DNA from: Primula veris
Lineage: Eukaryota > Streptophyta > Magnoliopsida > Ericales > Primulaceae
Assembly: GCA_963682055.1 (NCBI GenBank)
Contig: OY821745.1
Coordinates: 21,263,342 to 21,327,341, forward strand
Length of the DNA: 64,000 bases
Direction: 5' to 3'
Part shown: in pieces, positions 37,991 to 50,592 of the stretch
Position numbering within the stretch: the stretch's first letter is position 1
Layout: every line of letters starts with the position of its first letter
Translations under genes and position numbers: made by a program
The notes under the pieces: model-generated
The model's input: only the letters and a program-made list of their open reading frames with translations
What the model was told of the DNA's origin: nothing
Database searches by the model: none

Positions 37991-38649
37991 ATTAAGGTCG
38001 AAAGAAGAAATCCTAACACAAAGAGAGTCTAATGCACAATCGAAATCAGAGTCCACAAAAGTGTACGAAATCAGAGTCTAATACCACACATCCCACTGTC
38101 TTGCAAAATATGGTTTTTTAACATCCAAGATTGGAGCCTAGAGACCACAAAAGTGTACGATGAGGCCTCCACTGCTGAATACAAACCCAGACCCCTTACC
38201 CTAATGGGTAAAGAAGCCAATCGCCATTGGAGTTCCATAATAAAGGACCACCAAAAAGTACAATGTCCAACCTCTGTCGAACCAAATTGATGCCTCCTCC
38301 ATGTGTCTGTGTTGACACGTGCTTAGGCCAAAATAAGCTTGGCCAATGTACATTGTAGCATTTTTTTTCTCAAGGCTAAAATGAGTGACCAATGTACATT
38401 GTACAAAAAGTCGGTTGTACTCATTTACGGCTGAAAGGATCAATATAAAAAGAGAATACAGTAATCAAGACAAAAAAATAAAATTAAAACATTGGATTCA
38501 TTAACTTTTCGAAAAGCAAAAAAGAAAATAAAAGTTCAAGTTCAAGTTCAAGTTCAAAAGCAGTAACAAGTAAAAGAAAAGTTTTCTTTCAATAAATCTC
38601 AAGTGCTACACCCCCCACCAAATCCATTGGGAGGCATAAAACCATTACA
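37991..38649. other. 3' flank of the MADS-box gene
   Basis: No gene recognised. An AGTTCA hexamer run lies at about 38534-38556, close to the likely 3' UTR of the minus-strand MADS gene. An ORF at 38201-38443 has no family resemblance. Confidence 0.4.
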
Positions 38650-41600
38650 CTAAGGAACTGTAGCATAAGAACCACCACTACCAATTCCTATCCCGGATGA
38701 ACTAGCCCCTTCTGTGTTTAGAAAATCACCATGACCACTACCACCTCCAGCAAAAGAACTGGACCCACCAACAAAAGGTCCGCCAGCACCACCACTGATT
38801 GGATTCGGCCCATCATTAAATGACCAAACACCACCACTATTTCCAACTACGGATGAACTAGCTTCGTATGTGTTTGGAAAACCACCATTAACGAAAGAAC
38901 TCGAACCATTAACAAATGGCCCACCACTCTCACATAAGTTCCTTTCAGAAACAAATGATCGATCGCCATTATTTTCATAAAACAATAGACCAATAGAACC
39001 TGTCAAAACACTGCCGCCACCCCCAACTCCATATTCACCAGACCCCAATGAGAGAAACCCCGTCTCACCACCATAGGAGTTATAAATTCCATCTGGTTTC
39101 CTAGAGTTTTGTTGTGCAGACACCCTAGCATTGATTTCCTTATCCATCTCGGCCTTCATATTCTTTAAGGCTATAACTGACTGTTGAAGTTGCCATATAT
39201 TTTTTCCATCCACATCACTTCCGCCCCATTGCTGGTTTGGGCTCGCAGCCAACACCTTGTCAAGTTCTTCTCCTCGATTCCTCTCATATTCAATCATTTC
39301 CTTAACCCAAGCAAGATTTGTATTGGTCTCAGCGACATTAGCATTGCGCTGAGCTTGAACTACTTGTTGTGTTAGGGTCAATGCCGGAGAGATTCCAGTT
39401 GAAAATTTATCAATCACTGCCTCTGCAGTAGGGTGACCAAACGAATACACCTAAATAATTGAAAACATGCATTTAATTTTAATCAAACAATAAAATAAAA
39501 TGCTAGCATAACTTTCATTACTCATTTGTAACAAAAAATTTGTATTCGTATGTAACCAAAACTATACATAATATGTATGATAGATGATGGTTAATCTAAT
39601 ATAACTTTAAATATATTAAAACATTAATTTACTTTTAATCGAGCAATAATATGAAAATTAGTTTAACTTTATTAGTGCAGTTGTTCAATTCCATTATTCA
39701 CCTCTCTCAAGAATTAATCAAACAATTATACGAGATATTGACATTAGTCCATTAATAACTTTAGTTGACACTTATGCATACACCATTAATAAATTAACAT
39801 TCATAGTTTAAAATTTTGTACATATGGACATCCAAAAATTTACATAATATGACTACTACATTTGATTTATCTTATTATCCATTACCAAAACTAATATGGC
39901 AATAAAATAACTTAATCGCATATTGTCGAAATAGGTTTAAAAAATTATCTAATTTAACATATCAATAGTAAGAATAATAATAGCATACATAAATGCAAAA
40001 TAATGACTAAAACGCGTGTCATATTTTAATTAAACGATAATACATACATCACACAAATTTCATATATACATACATCCTTATCAGTAGTGTTTATTATGAC
40101 ATGTAGCCTTAAAATTAACATATTAATATGTGTTTTAGTTTTAATTTAACAATAATATGTTTTAAAACTTTATATAATTTATTTCAGGGCATGTATCCAA
40201 CTCGTAATTTTTTTATATACATATATGGACACGAAAGGAAATAATTCTCTTACTATTAGCTTCACTCATGTTATAATTCATTTTCTATCTCTTTCAATGT
40301 ACTATTAAAGGATACATACTCCTAGATTGACATTAAGATCCTTACTTGTAATCATATATTAGTAATCACACCAAAACTAAACCGTTAAAAAATAGTACAA
40401 TACATCAAGAATAATTATTACTGAAAAGTTAACCCTTTCATGTTCAATAATTACATACCTTTCAAGTGAGTTTATGTAGAGGGTGAGTACTAAATTATAA
40501 GACCAATAAAACTAAAAGAAATTACTAGTGTGAAATTCTAAATAATCTCTTGTTACTATTAGACTTTTGACTAATGTTTAAACAAGTTACATACAATATT
40601 AAACTTAGCAGCATAAATCATTATACAAATAAAATGAGAGATAAGTATAACTAATTGAGAGGAAAATTGTTCATCATGTGTTCATTCATATTATTCATCA
40701 GAGTGAAATTCTAAATAATCTCTTGTTACTGTTAGACTTTTGGCTAATGTTTAAACAAGTTACATACAATATTAAACTTAGTGGCATAAATCATTATACA
40801 AATAACATGAGAGATAAGTATAACTAATTGAGAGTAAAATTGTTCATCATGTGTTCATTCATATTATTCATCAGAGTGAAATTCTAAATAATCTCTTGTT
40901 ACTGTTAGACTTTTGGCTAATGTTTAAACAAGTTACATACAATATTAAACTTAGTGGCATAAATCATTATACAAATAACATGAGAGATAAGTATAACTAA
41001 TTGAGAGGAAAATTGTTCATTATGTGTTCATTATGTGTTCATTCATATTATTCATCTTATCCAAGACATCCTTATATATAACTAATAACACGCATTATCA
41101 TTAAAGCGTCACAAAAAATTGAGAAGTCTAATATCTTCTGTTCCATCACTTTACCATTAGCGTTTTAGTTGGCATGTTATCCTTATGTAAATAGCCATTT
41201 TAGTTGGCATTTTATCCTTATGTCTTTCATGCTAATTAATGAGATAGCAACATTGGCGCGTGGCACTAAATGGTCAAGTTTTATCTTTTCATAGTCGACT
41301 TTAAAGCTTGAGATATTGTCTTTTTCATTTCTTTATTTTCTATTTTATTTTACCTTTAAATTTCAGTTTCTTTTGTAATAAAGGCCTAGAACATTTTTAT
41401 CCCAATATTAATGAAATTAGTGGGTTCCCCCACTTTCAATTAAAAACAATCAATGAGACATTACCATGTGTTATTATAGCTCATTATGTAATGGGTGCAA
41501 CATATTTGGAAATGGGAACTTCCTATTTTACATAAAATACCATTTCCATCTTAGATACAAGAACAGAAACTTATGGAATTTTACTGATCGTTACTCTGTT

Positions 41601-43667
41601 GAAATTCATCCCAGACAACTACTCTATATATTCTGTTGTTCATAAAAACGTTAGCTTTTTTTTTCTTATTTCAGAAGCTAGGTCCTTGAAGATACCGTTT
41701 TATAACTTACGTGCATGTGAAAACTCTAAACCTTTATATCACTAACTATTTACTCAGTGATTGCGGCATTATTAATAAATCACATAATATGAACTTTATA
41801 ATATTTTACTATTGAATTTTCTAATTTTCATGCAAACTTGGACATGATGTTTAACTAACATGACACATCAAACCAATAAACTATCTTATATAGCCTACAC
41901 AATTTTTTATCATGCACTATGGGTAAGTATTAGTAAATTAATGGTTAATGAGTGATACTTCATCCGTTGCCGTTTAATTGTTTATTACAAAACTACGTGT
42001 AATTTTGATCGGTTTATAACTTCTATCAAAATTGTCGAAATGAATTTTTTTAAATCTAATCATAAAATTTAACATTTGAACTATATAATCAAATTTTGAA
42101 AATTTTCATTATGACAATTTTTATACAAGCTTAACCGGTCAAAATTACACGTAGTTTTGTAATGGATAATTAATAGGAACGGAGAGAGTATGCACGTGCA
42201 AATATCTTACACGAAACATTCATTAGTGATCATCCAATTCCAATGAATTATTCAAAATATTAGTTAAAGGGTTACGCTACAACAAATAAGCATATATTAA
42301 TGGACCGGCGTGCAAAACGTAAAATTTCAAATAAATATACTTTGTTAATATAGAAACATCATGAGATTATAACCTAATGATTTGATACAAAATGTAAGTT
42401 TTACTTTATAGTATATAACATATAATTTATATAACGAAGATATGATATTTATCTACACGACATCTCATAGCAGTTATAAATATATAAGACGTACAAACAT
42501 AACTTACATTATGCGGAAAATCTGTAGGTATGAAATTGATAAATTTGTGGTAACAAAACCGAATGATAGAGATACATTGTTTGAGTAGAGACTTAGATTT
42601 CTCCTCGTTAGCTTATGATTACACTACTTAATGTGTTTTATGCATGTAACACAAAAAGATCGTATTGTCACATTTATATAGATAGGAGCAGAAATGAACA
42701 CTCATGAAATTAATCTATTTTCTACCGTCAATCAAAGTAGAGTTGATCCTCACTATCTATTATGTGGAGGTGTAAAATGTCTTTTACCTCGCATATTTAT
42801 TACCATTAGTCATTAAACTTTTAACGTACGGAGTGTAATCGGCCACACTAATGAGCAACAAACAAATTTGTAACTCTTAAAATAATGTAGAAAAACAATC
42901 AAATTGACATTAATTCTTTCATATTCGTCATTCTTGCATCCATTTCACACACACACACAAATTGACACATCAATAAAGAAAAGAGGTCCAGCTATCATCT
43001 TACGAGAGTGAATATATCCGTATTTTTAATGTTTTCTTTCTTAAGAACACAATTTCAAGAGGGTTGGGGTATAACGGTAAACTACACAAAATACTCCATG
43101 TTTGATCCTAATGTAAACAAATGGTGAATTGGATTAACTTATGCTATTACTAATCACATCATATTTTCTTATTCCATAGTTATCTCGATAGACTCATAGT
43201 GTATGTAATTGTAATCCCGCAACCAAAAGAGGCCTTAGAGACAAACAAAAACTTTTTAGAATTTAAGATATTCATCATCATTATCAAGCTACCCCTTATC
43301 CCCTGTATTTTGGGCCGGCTATATAAAATAATACAAAGTAATCATCTTGGCAACGGCAATCATCAATTTACCTAACACATATTTTAGAATTACATGCATA
43401 CAATTTTGTAGTGGTATTTTATCTTTTGGTTTCCTACACTTCAAAATCCAGTATGTTAAAAGATATACTGATATATGTTACCTTGCCGCCTGGGGAGAAG
43501 ACTATGGCTGCGACTTCAGCACCTGTCAGAATCGAGAGTTCATGTGCTTTTTTGAAAACACCGTTTCTACGTTTGGAAAAAGTGACCAGGCGATTGGATT
43601 TGTTTTCCATTTTTTCCATCTTTATTTTTTGGCGGCCCTTACCCTTTCCATTACTACTACTTGTCAT
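38650..43667 (-). CDS. AGL62-like type I (M-alpha) MADS-box transcription factor, two exons
   Basis: Exon 1 is 43667-43482 and exon 2 is 39450-38650, with consensus borders (AAG|GTAACA and TTTAG|GTG); joined in phase they give 328 residues. Exon 1 holds the MADS core: [26 protein letters not shown] and [14 protein letters not shown]. Exon 2 continues [16 protein letters not shown], the usual continuation in AGL62-type M-alpha proteins, then a helical region with an [13 protein letters not shown] heptad stretch and a Gly/Ser-rich tail with two related ~40-residue repeats ([11 protein letters not shown] and [11 protein letters not shown]). M-alpha proteins act in female gametophyte and endosperm development as DNA-binding dimers. 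The ATG at 43667 matches the family start. Most type I MADS genes lack introns, so the 4,031-bp intron is unusual. Confidence 0.85.
40531..41049. repeat. Three tandem copies of a 173-bp unit in the MADS intron
   Basis: TGAAATTCTAAATAATCTC starts units at 40531, 40704 and 40877. The second and third are nearly identical and the first is slightly diverged. No coding content. Confidence 0.9.
41050..41957. other. Intron sequence of the MADS-box gene
   Basis: AT-rich intron interior with no recognised gene. The plus-strand ORF at 41308-41535 has no family resemblance. Confidence 0.5.
41958..42188. mobile_element. Stowaway MITE in the MADS intron
   Basis: Begins CTTCATCCGTTGCCGT and ends GGAACGGAGAGAG, with TA on both sides (41956-41957, 42189-42190). 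Inner inverted repeats (TTACAAAACTACGTGTAATTTT and its complement) extend the arms to about 55 bases. Termini and TA duplication define Stowaway (Tc1/mariner-type). Confidence 0.88.
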
Positions 43668-43755
43668 ATTAGAAATCGAACAACAAATTTTATCGGAAAT
43701 TTGGAAGGGAATAAACAAGATAAAGTATCGTTTGTCCGAAAGCGTCTCTAAGGAG

Positions 43756-43765
43756 CTATTTATAG
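43756..43765 (-). promoter_or_regulatory. TATA box of the MADS-box gene
   Basis: CTATAAATAG on the minus strand, about 90 bases upstream of the ATG at 43667. The spacing implies a short leader of about 60 bases and supports the exon 1 start. Confidence 0.65.
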
Positions 43766-44993
43766 GCTTGGTCCATTTCTCATTACACGTTCTTGTTGAT
43801 TTTCTGTATTAAATTAAATTTAAGTACGCACCAAAGCATTGAATATTTTAAGGTCTTGTTTTGGTTTCAAATTAACTTAATTTTAGACTGACTTACCTTT
43901 TTCTTTTTACTTACCTTAGAGAACGAGAGTTAATGATTACAGATTTGTTTTCATCCTTCCTAAAATCAATCATTGATGATAAATAAGATCTGTATGTAGA
44001 CAGTTTATGTGATGTGACAATTATAGTAATAAAAAATATTGATTTCAATTCTTAGAGATAACTCGAAATATATCCCAGAATAGTAGACGTAAGGACAACA
44101 TTAATTTCTATATTTTACGTTCAATAGCATGTGTTATGTCTTTTGTTATATTTTATGTAATACTTTGTTTCTCGGTTATAATATATTATCATTCTTAAAG
44201 ATAACTCGAAATATACCTCAGAATGGTGGATATAAGGACAAAGTTCAATTGATTTGTCCTTAAATCTAATATTTACGAACCTAAAAAAATTAAAAAGTTG
44301 TCCTTGAATATAATGTCATACTAATATTGTCCTCAATATTAAATTGGTACTAAGAGATTATGGGGATATTTTAATTAGTCCTCTTATATTGGTGCGATTT
44401 TTGTTTGAGAACTATTTTATTTTATTTTTGTACCCCAAGATAGTGTAAAAATCTATAATTTAGAGACCAATTTCGGTTAGTCTCTAAATAATTATTTTCC
44501 AAATCACTATTGTTTCTTGTAGTAACCTTTCCGAAATTAATTACAGATGCTTCCTTACCCATATGGTTACAATAATTTCCATGAGAAACCCACTTATACC
44601 GAAACAATCCAGGGCTAATTAAGTATGTGTAAACAACCTATAAATATTGTCATATACTTTCTTTGAGTACCAGTTGAGCTAGCAGATGGTCCTTTTTCGT
44701 TACGTTACAAGTTACATTATACCATTTTGTTTTTGTTTATTGGTACTCTGGTTGAACCCATAAACTATTTACTCTCTTGGTCCCTGTTTAAATGTCCTCT
44801 TTGTTAAAATTTTAAAATATGTGAGATATAATTTAAGAGAGTGGAAACTTACTGTGTATGTGGTTTAGGAAAGATATTTATCTATCTTAATGGGGAAACT
44901 TGTGACAAATATATGGTCAGTATTTGTCTTTTTCTTTTTTTAAGGTGGTTAGTATTTGGTCTTTATTGTGTGTTAAAAGAACGAAGAGTAAGT
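43766..44993. other. Upstream region of the MADS-box gene
   Basis: Presumed promoter. A phrase around GATAACTCGAAATATA occurs twice (about 44056 and 44200), a diverged local duplication of about 140 bases. No other gene recognised. Confidence 0.45.
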
Positions 44994-46120
44994 GCAATAA
45001 TTTATTGAAAACAAGCCAATTACCACTTTGTGCACGCATTCAATGACAACACTCCATTAATATCATTCCGAGGTGAAGTGAATATTTGCATTTGCTGGTC
45101 ATTCCTAAATCAAAATTACTTCTCTTTTAATGTTTTTCCATTGTGAATCGCTGACCAACAACAAGTTCAACATTGAAGTAAGTAGGAACACATAAATAAC
45201 CAACTTTGATAAAACATTGAATTCATCCCTCGATTTGAGTTTCTGTCCTTTTTTTATTCATTTTTTCCATATATTATTGGTAAGTTGGTTTTCTATCAAT
45301 AGATCAGAAACTGGGAAAAAAATTCTGTTTAGTACATGTATTGGGTTTTATTATTTTGATCAATATTTTAAATAGCGTTATCGTTACCATAGCGTTATCG
45401 TTACCATAGCGTTTTTTCAAGATAAACGCTAAAAGCGCAAATAGTGTTGTTACATAGCGTTTTGCGGTGTATTTTTTTTTGCCTAAATATGTACTAAACT
45501 TTAGAATATAACAATAAAAGATAAAATGTATAGTTATATTGGGTAATAATTAAAAAAAATCGGAAAAAAAAATGTTGCTACAAGTGAGTTTTGAACTTGA
45601 ATATAATACACTGTCATAACCATCTAGATTATACACAATTTTATGAAAATTACACAACATATATTAATTATTTAGATCCGCTGTTTTTTTTTTCCTAACT
45701 CGTTATTTACGCTTTTGGTCCCAATAGCGCGAATTTAGCGCTTTTCCATCCAAATGACGTTTTAGCGTAGACAATTTTTTTTCGAAAAACGCTATATCGC
45801 GAAATGTTGCGCAATATAGCACGCAACATTTTGGTCAAAATGTTAAACAAAATGACATAATTATAGTAACATGCTCTCACGTCTCACATATATTGAGTGT
45901 ATTTTGGTCAAAATCTGTCAAAAAATAGATCCACAAAAAAGTGAGATATACTAACTCCTATTTCATCGATTTATTGTTGTCCTACCACTAATTGAAAGAA
46001 AATTAGTAAGTTGTGAGCCAAATTGGTAAAATTTAAAGATTGACTACTAAAATATTAAAACTCAGGTACTGGGTAGTAAACAACTTTTTTCATGATTAGA
46101 AACACACACTAACGGGTCAT
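44994..46120. repeat. Segmental duplication, copy A
   Basis: 44994-45356 and about 45840-46120 match copy B (47772-48133 and about 50318-50592) in direct orientation with roughly 85 percent identity by eye. Copy A carries its own insertion (about 45354-45832) and lacks the Mutator-like element of copy B. No gene lies in the duplicated part. Confidence 0.85.
45354..45832. mobile_element. Inverted-repeat element of the TTTTAAATAGCGTTA type
   Basis: Absent from copy B of the duplication at the matching place. The left end reads CAATATTTTAAATAGCG followed by repeated GTTATCGTTACCATAGC. The right end has AAAACGCTATATCGCG and CAACATTTTG. A related element is at 55745-56583. No coding capacity and no target duplication settled. 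Confidence 0.6.
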
Positions 46121-46778
46121 GATATGGGCAAAAATGTGGGCAAAAATAGTGGCATATCACAGCTGGAAAACGAAGCCATACCCATAGATGTGCAACACAG
46201 TTTGATTAAAACAAGTAATACAAGATAAAACGGTGCTATGGCTACAGAAAAAATGGGCTGTACATCAAACCCCTATGTAGCCTTACATGATTTAGAACAA
46301 GAAGAAAGAGATAAACAAGAATTCCTAGAAGACCAAGCTGAGTTCTTAAGATCTCAGGAAGACCAACTACCATTGATCAAGTCTCAACATCAGATGAGAT
46401 TTTGCCATTACAGAATCCTAATCAACAAATATGTCACTTTTGTGTGTTTTGTTCATTACAAAGAACCGGATTTTAGTATTTAAATAGTTTTTAGTAACTA
46501 GTTTTAACTAAATGATAGGAAGTTTAAAGTTTTAAAACTATTGGATCGGTTCTAAAATTTAGAGAAACTGTATGAAATTACAGTGCAGTCCTCGTCTTCT
46601 TCACCGACACAATCTGAAACCCAACTTAGAGAGAGAGAGATAGATAGATCGGTAAGGTCAGGGAGATCTCCGTTGTGGCCTTGAGTGGTATCGTCGCTGG
46701 AGTTTCATCTTCATCTGGTCGTTATATATATACACACACAGAGACGGAGACATAGAGAGAAAAGGAGGAGAGGAGGAG
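46121..46778. other. Spacer between duplication copies, left part
   Basis: An ORF at 46238-46483 starts MATEKMGCTSNPYVALHD and is rich in Glu and Gln; I do not recognise it, and it may be random or a relic. At 46590-46790 the sequence is GC-richer with GAGAGA tracts, like a plant leader, and appears to continue after the hAT at 47483. Confidence 0.35.
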
Positions 46779-47482
46779 AGAATTCAATTTTTCAGGTTTT
46801 GACCCGACCGGACCAGACCCGGGTCGGGTAAAAGTGTAACTTTATTTGGGTCGAGTCGAGTCGGGTCAAATTGGTTAAAAATGCAACTTTACATAACTTA
46901 ATACCATATTCTCTCTCTCATATAAATTAATTTTTCTATTTCTCCTATAATAATGGTATAGTATACATATACATACATTTTAGTGGTTTAGTAAATAAAT
47001 CTTATATACATTAATTAATAATATTTATTGTAAATATTAATGTGTTAATGAATGAATTTAGTGATAAATTATCGTCATTATTTTTAAATTTTTTTACAGA
47101 AAACAAATCATTATATTAATCATATACATTTATATTAAATTTTTACATCTCTAAGTGTTTTAGTTGACGAAATTAATGAGCCCAAATTGATTCAATAAAC
47201 ATGAAAATGTCAAAAAAAATATTGTAAAATTTAAATCTCTAAATTAATATGAAATGATATTTAATGTCACATTAGTATTTATATATTATCTTTCTAAATC
47301 AAATGATTTTTTACTTTACCATATAGGTTTTTAACAAATTATCGTTCAAATCTTAACATTTATGATATTTATTTTTCAAAGGAAAAAAAAATGTTATAAA
47401 AAACGGGTCAAATGGATAAAAGTGCAATTTTGTACATGGGTCGGGTCGAATTTTGAATGACCCGACCCAATTGTCATCCTTA
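46779..47482. mobile_element. hAT-like element with GACCCGACC subterminal repeats
   Basis: Inverted, the right end reads TAAGGATGACAATTGGGTCGGG, like the hAT at 4951-6161. Near the left end GACCCGACCGG and GGGTCGGGTAAAAGTG match that element too. The flanks AGGAGGAG and AAGAGGAG may be a worn 8-bp duplication; the left tip is diverged. No transposase. Confidence 0.6.
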
Positions 47483-47771
47483 AAGAGGAGTGAGACTTGT
47501 AGCGTTGATCTCGCCGGATATGGTGTCTCCGTCATGTCTCGTCCCCGGCGGCGACACTGGTGATGCATTCATCTCTCACCATAGGCGAGTCTTAGAGAGA
47601 GAGAGTGAGATTAGACCAACTAAATAAAAAAAATATTTTAGGCCCTTTTATATTTATGAGTAATGTACCAAAACTTAAATAATTTTGTTTAAAATAGACC
47701 AATGCTTAAATAAAGTTGTGAGCGAGACCAATTATTAAATAATTTTGTTTTTGAAACGAATCCTTAATTAA
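47483..47771. other. Spacer between duplication copies, right part
   Basis: GC-richer sequence to about 47600 with a GAGAGA run, probably continuous with 46590-46778 before the hAT inserted. No gene recognised. Confidence 0.4.
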
Positions 47772-48133
47772 CACAATAATTTATTGAAAACAAGTAGATT
47801 ACCATTTTGTGTTGGCATTCAATGACAACACTCCATTAATTTCATTCCACTAGGTGAAGTAAATATTTGCATATGCGAGGTTGTCCTAAATTAAATTTAG
47901 TTTTCTTTTAATGTTTTTTCATTGTGAGTCTTTGACAAACAAGTTCAACATTGAAGTAAAAGTGGAACACATAAACAACCAACTTTGATAAAACATTGAA
48001 TTCATCCCTCGATTTGAGTTTCTGTCTTTTTTTTTATTCATTCTTTCCATGCATAAGTAGGTTTTCTATCAATAGATTAGAAACTAGAAAAAAAAAATCT
48101 GTTTAGTACATGTACTATTGGGTTTTATTATTT

Positions 48134-50234
48134 GGGGTAATTCCCTATAAGTATCTCATATCAAATTATATTCCTCCTAGTTATCTTGATAATTTCACAT
48201 TTCCTCTTAGGTGTCACTTTTTAATTATTTAGTTTATTTACTAAATTGTCATACAAACCAAAATATAATATACATATTTTATCTTTCTATAAATCCAAAA
48301 AAATAGTTTTAAATTATAACAAAATAAAAAAAAACACAAAAAAATTATAAAAATGAAAAAAATCACAAAAAATATAAAATAACAAAAAAAAACAAAAAAT
48401 TATGAAAAAAATCACAAAAAAACATAAAAAATTATAAAAAATATAAAAAATTATAAAAATTATAAAAACTTTAAAAAATTACAAAAAATGAAAAAAAAAT
48501 CACAAACTTTTTAAAAAATTACAAAAAATATATAATTTTTTTTGTCAATATAACACTTTTTATACCGAAAAATAAAAAATATATATAAAAAATCACAAAA
48601 AATCATAAAAAATTATAAAAAATTATAAAAAAATCATAAAAAAATAACAAAAATCACAAAAAAAAATATAAAAATGAAAAAAATCACAAAAAAATGAATT
48701 ATGAAAAAAATGAAAAAATTATAAACTTTTTAAAAAATTACAAAAAATATATAAATTTTTTTGTCAATATAACACTTTTTATACCGAAAAGTGATTTTTT
48801 TTATACAAAAAAATGGTTTTTCCATGATAAATGTGCCTTTTTTTTAATCTGAATGAGCTGAAAGTGCATCTAATTCAGTTAAAAATACATATAATTCAGT
48901 CAAAAGCGTATATAGTTCAATAAAAGTGCATATAGTTCAGTCGAAAGTGTATATATTTAGTCAAAAATGCATAAATTTGAGTCGAAATTGCATTCAATTC
49001 AGCTGAAAGTATATCTAGTTCCGTTGAAAAGTGCATACAATTCAGTCGAAAGTAAATATAGTTCAATAAAAGTGAGTATACATATAGTTCAGCTAAAAGT
49101 GCATCTGGTACAGCTTAAAGTGCATCTAATTTAGTGAAAAGTACATATAGTTAAGTCAAAAGTGCATATAGTGTAGTCGAAAATGAATATAGTACAGTCG
49201 AAAGTGCATATAGTTCTGTTAAAAATGCATCTGATTCAACTAAAAGTGCATTTGGTTCAGCTAAAAGTGTATCTGGTTCAGCTGAAAGTGCATATGGTTC
49301 ACACAAAAGTGCATATCGTTCTGTAAAACCTACATCTAGTTCAACTAAAAGTGCATATGGTTCGGCTGAAAGTGCATATGGTTCACCTAAAAGTGTATCT
49401 AGTTCAGCTGAAACTGCATATGGTTCAGACAAAAGTGCATCTAGTTCAATAAAAGTGCATATCGTTATGTAAAACCTGCATCTGGTTCAACTAAAAGTAC
49501 ATCTGGTTCGGCTGAAAGTGCATATAGTTCAGCTAAAAGTGCATTTCTTTCAGTCGAAAGTGCATCTAATACAGTCGAAAGTGCATAAAGTTCAATAAAA
49601 GTGATTTTTTTTTTTTGATTTTTTATAAATTTTTGATTTTTTTTATATTTTTATAATATTTTGTGATTTTTTTAATTTTTTATAATTTTATGTGATTTTT
49701 TTTATTTTTTATAATATTTTGTGATTTTTATTATTTTTTTATATTTTTTGATAATATTTTGTGATTTTTTTCATTTTTTTTTTAAATTTTGTGATTTTTT
49801 GTGATTTTTTCATTTTTTATAATTTTTTTGTGATTTTTTTTTAGTTTTTTTTTATATTTTTATAATATTTTATGATTTTTTTCATTTTTTATAATTTTTT
49901 TGTAATTTTTTTTTAAATTTTGTGATTTTTTTTTATTTTTTTGTATTTTTTATGATTTTTTTGTGATTTTTTGTTTTTTTTGTGTTTTTTTTAATAAAAA
50001 TACATTTTTTTTTTATTTTTACAATTTTTTGTGATTTTTTTTTCATTTTTTTTTGAGATTTTTTGCATTTTATATAATTTTATGTGTTTTTTTTCCATTT
50101 TTTATGAAATATGTGTATGGCATTTTGGTAAATAAAGTAAATAATTAAAAAGTGGTACCTATAGAGAATATGAAATTATGGAGACACCTAGGAGTAATAT
50201 AATTTCAAAAGTGGTACCTATGGGGCATTATTTG
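48134..50234. mobile_element. Mutator-like non-autonomous element with proven borders
   Basis: The left end starts GGGGTAATTCCC and the inverted right end starts CAAATAATGCCCC; homology of the ends runs about 130 bases. A perfect 9-bp duplication TTATTATTT flanks it (48125-48133, 50235-50243). In duplication copy A the uninterrupted site has one TTATTATTT followed by TGAT. The interior has AAAAATCACAAAAA-type tracts, a minisatellite and the mirror TTTTTGTGATTTTT tracts, so most of the element is one long inverted repeat around the minisatellite. No coding sequence. Confidence 0.93.
48855..49605. repeat. Minisatellite of AGTGCATATAGTTCAG units
   Basis: About 35 diverged copies of a 20-21-bp unit, the same family as 19131-19640. 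The minus-strand ORF at 49151-49432 is a by-product. Confidence 0.88.
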
Positions 50235-50592
50235 TTATTATTTTGATACATAACTTTAGATTTTTTTTTTCTCATTTAGCTTCTCACTAACTTATTTTCG
50301 TCAAATTAGGTGACCGATGTTAAACAAAATGACAGAATTGCAGTCACATTTTTTTACGTATGACATATATTGAGTGTATTTTGGTCAAAATATGTCAAAA
50401 AATAGATCTAAAAAAGTGAGATATACTAACTGTTATTTTATCGATTTATTATTTTCCTACCTCTAATTGAAGGAAATTAGTAAGTTGTGATCCAAATTGG
50501 TAAAATTTAAAAATGGAATACTAAAATAGTAAAATTCATGGGTACTGGGTAGTAAACAAATTTTTAAATGATTAGAAACTAAAACTAATGAT

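Larger units (their letters stand above)
47772..50592. repeat. Segmental duplication, copy B
   Basis: Direct-orientation partner of copy A, interrupted by the Mutator-like element 48134-50234. Because copy A lacks that element, it serves as a natural empty site. Confidence 0.85.

Noticed and set aside
43434..43718. Stand-alone MADS fragment ORF
   Set aside because: It reads past a good donor site into the intron. Its proper continuation is the exon at 38650-39450, so I merged them.
46238..46483. 81-codon Glu/Gln-rich ORF
   Set aside because: Starts with ATG and looks protein-like for its first half, but the second half is random-looking and no family is known to me.
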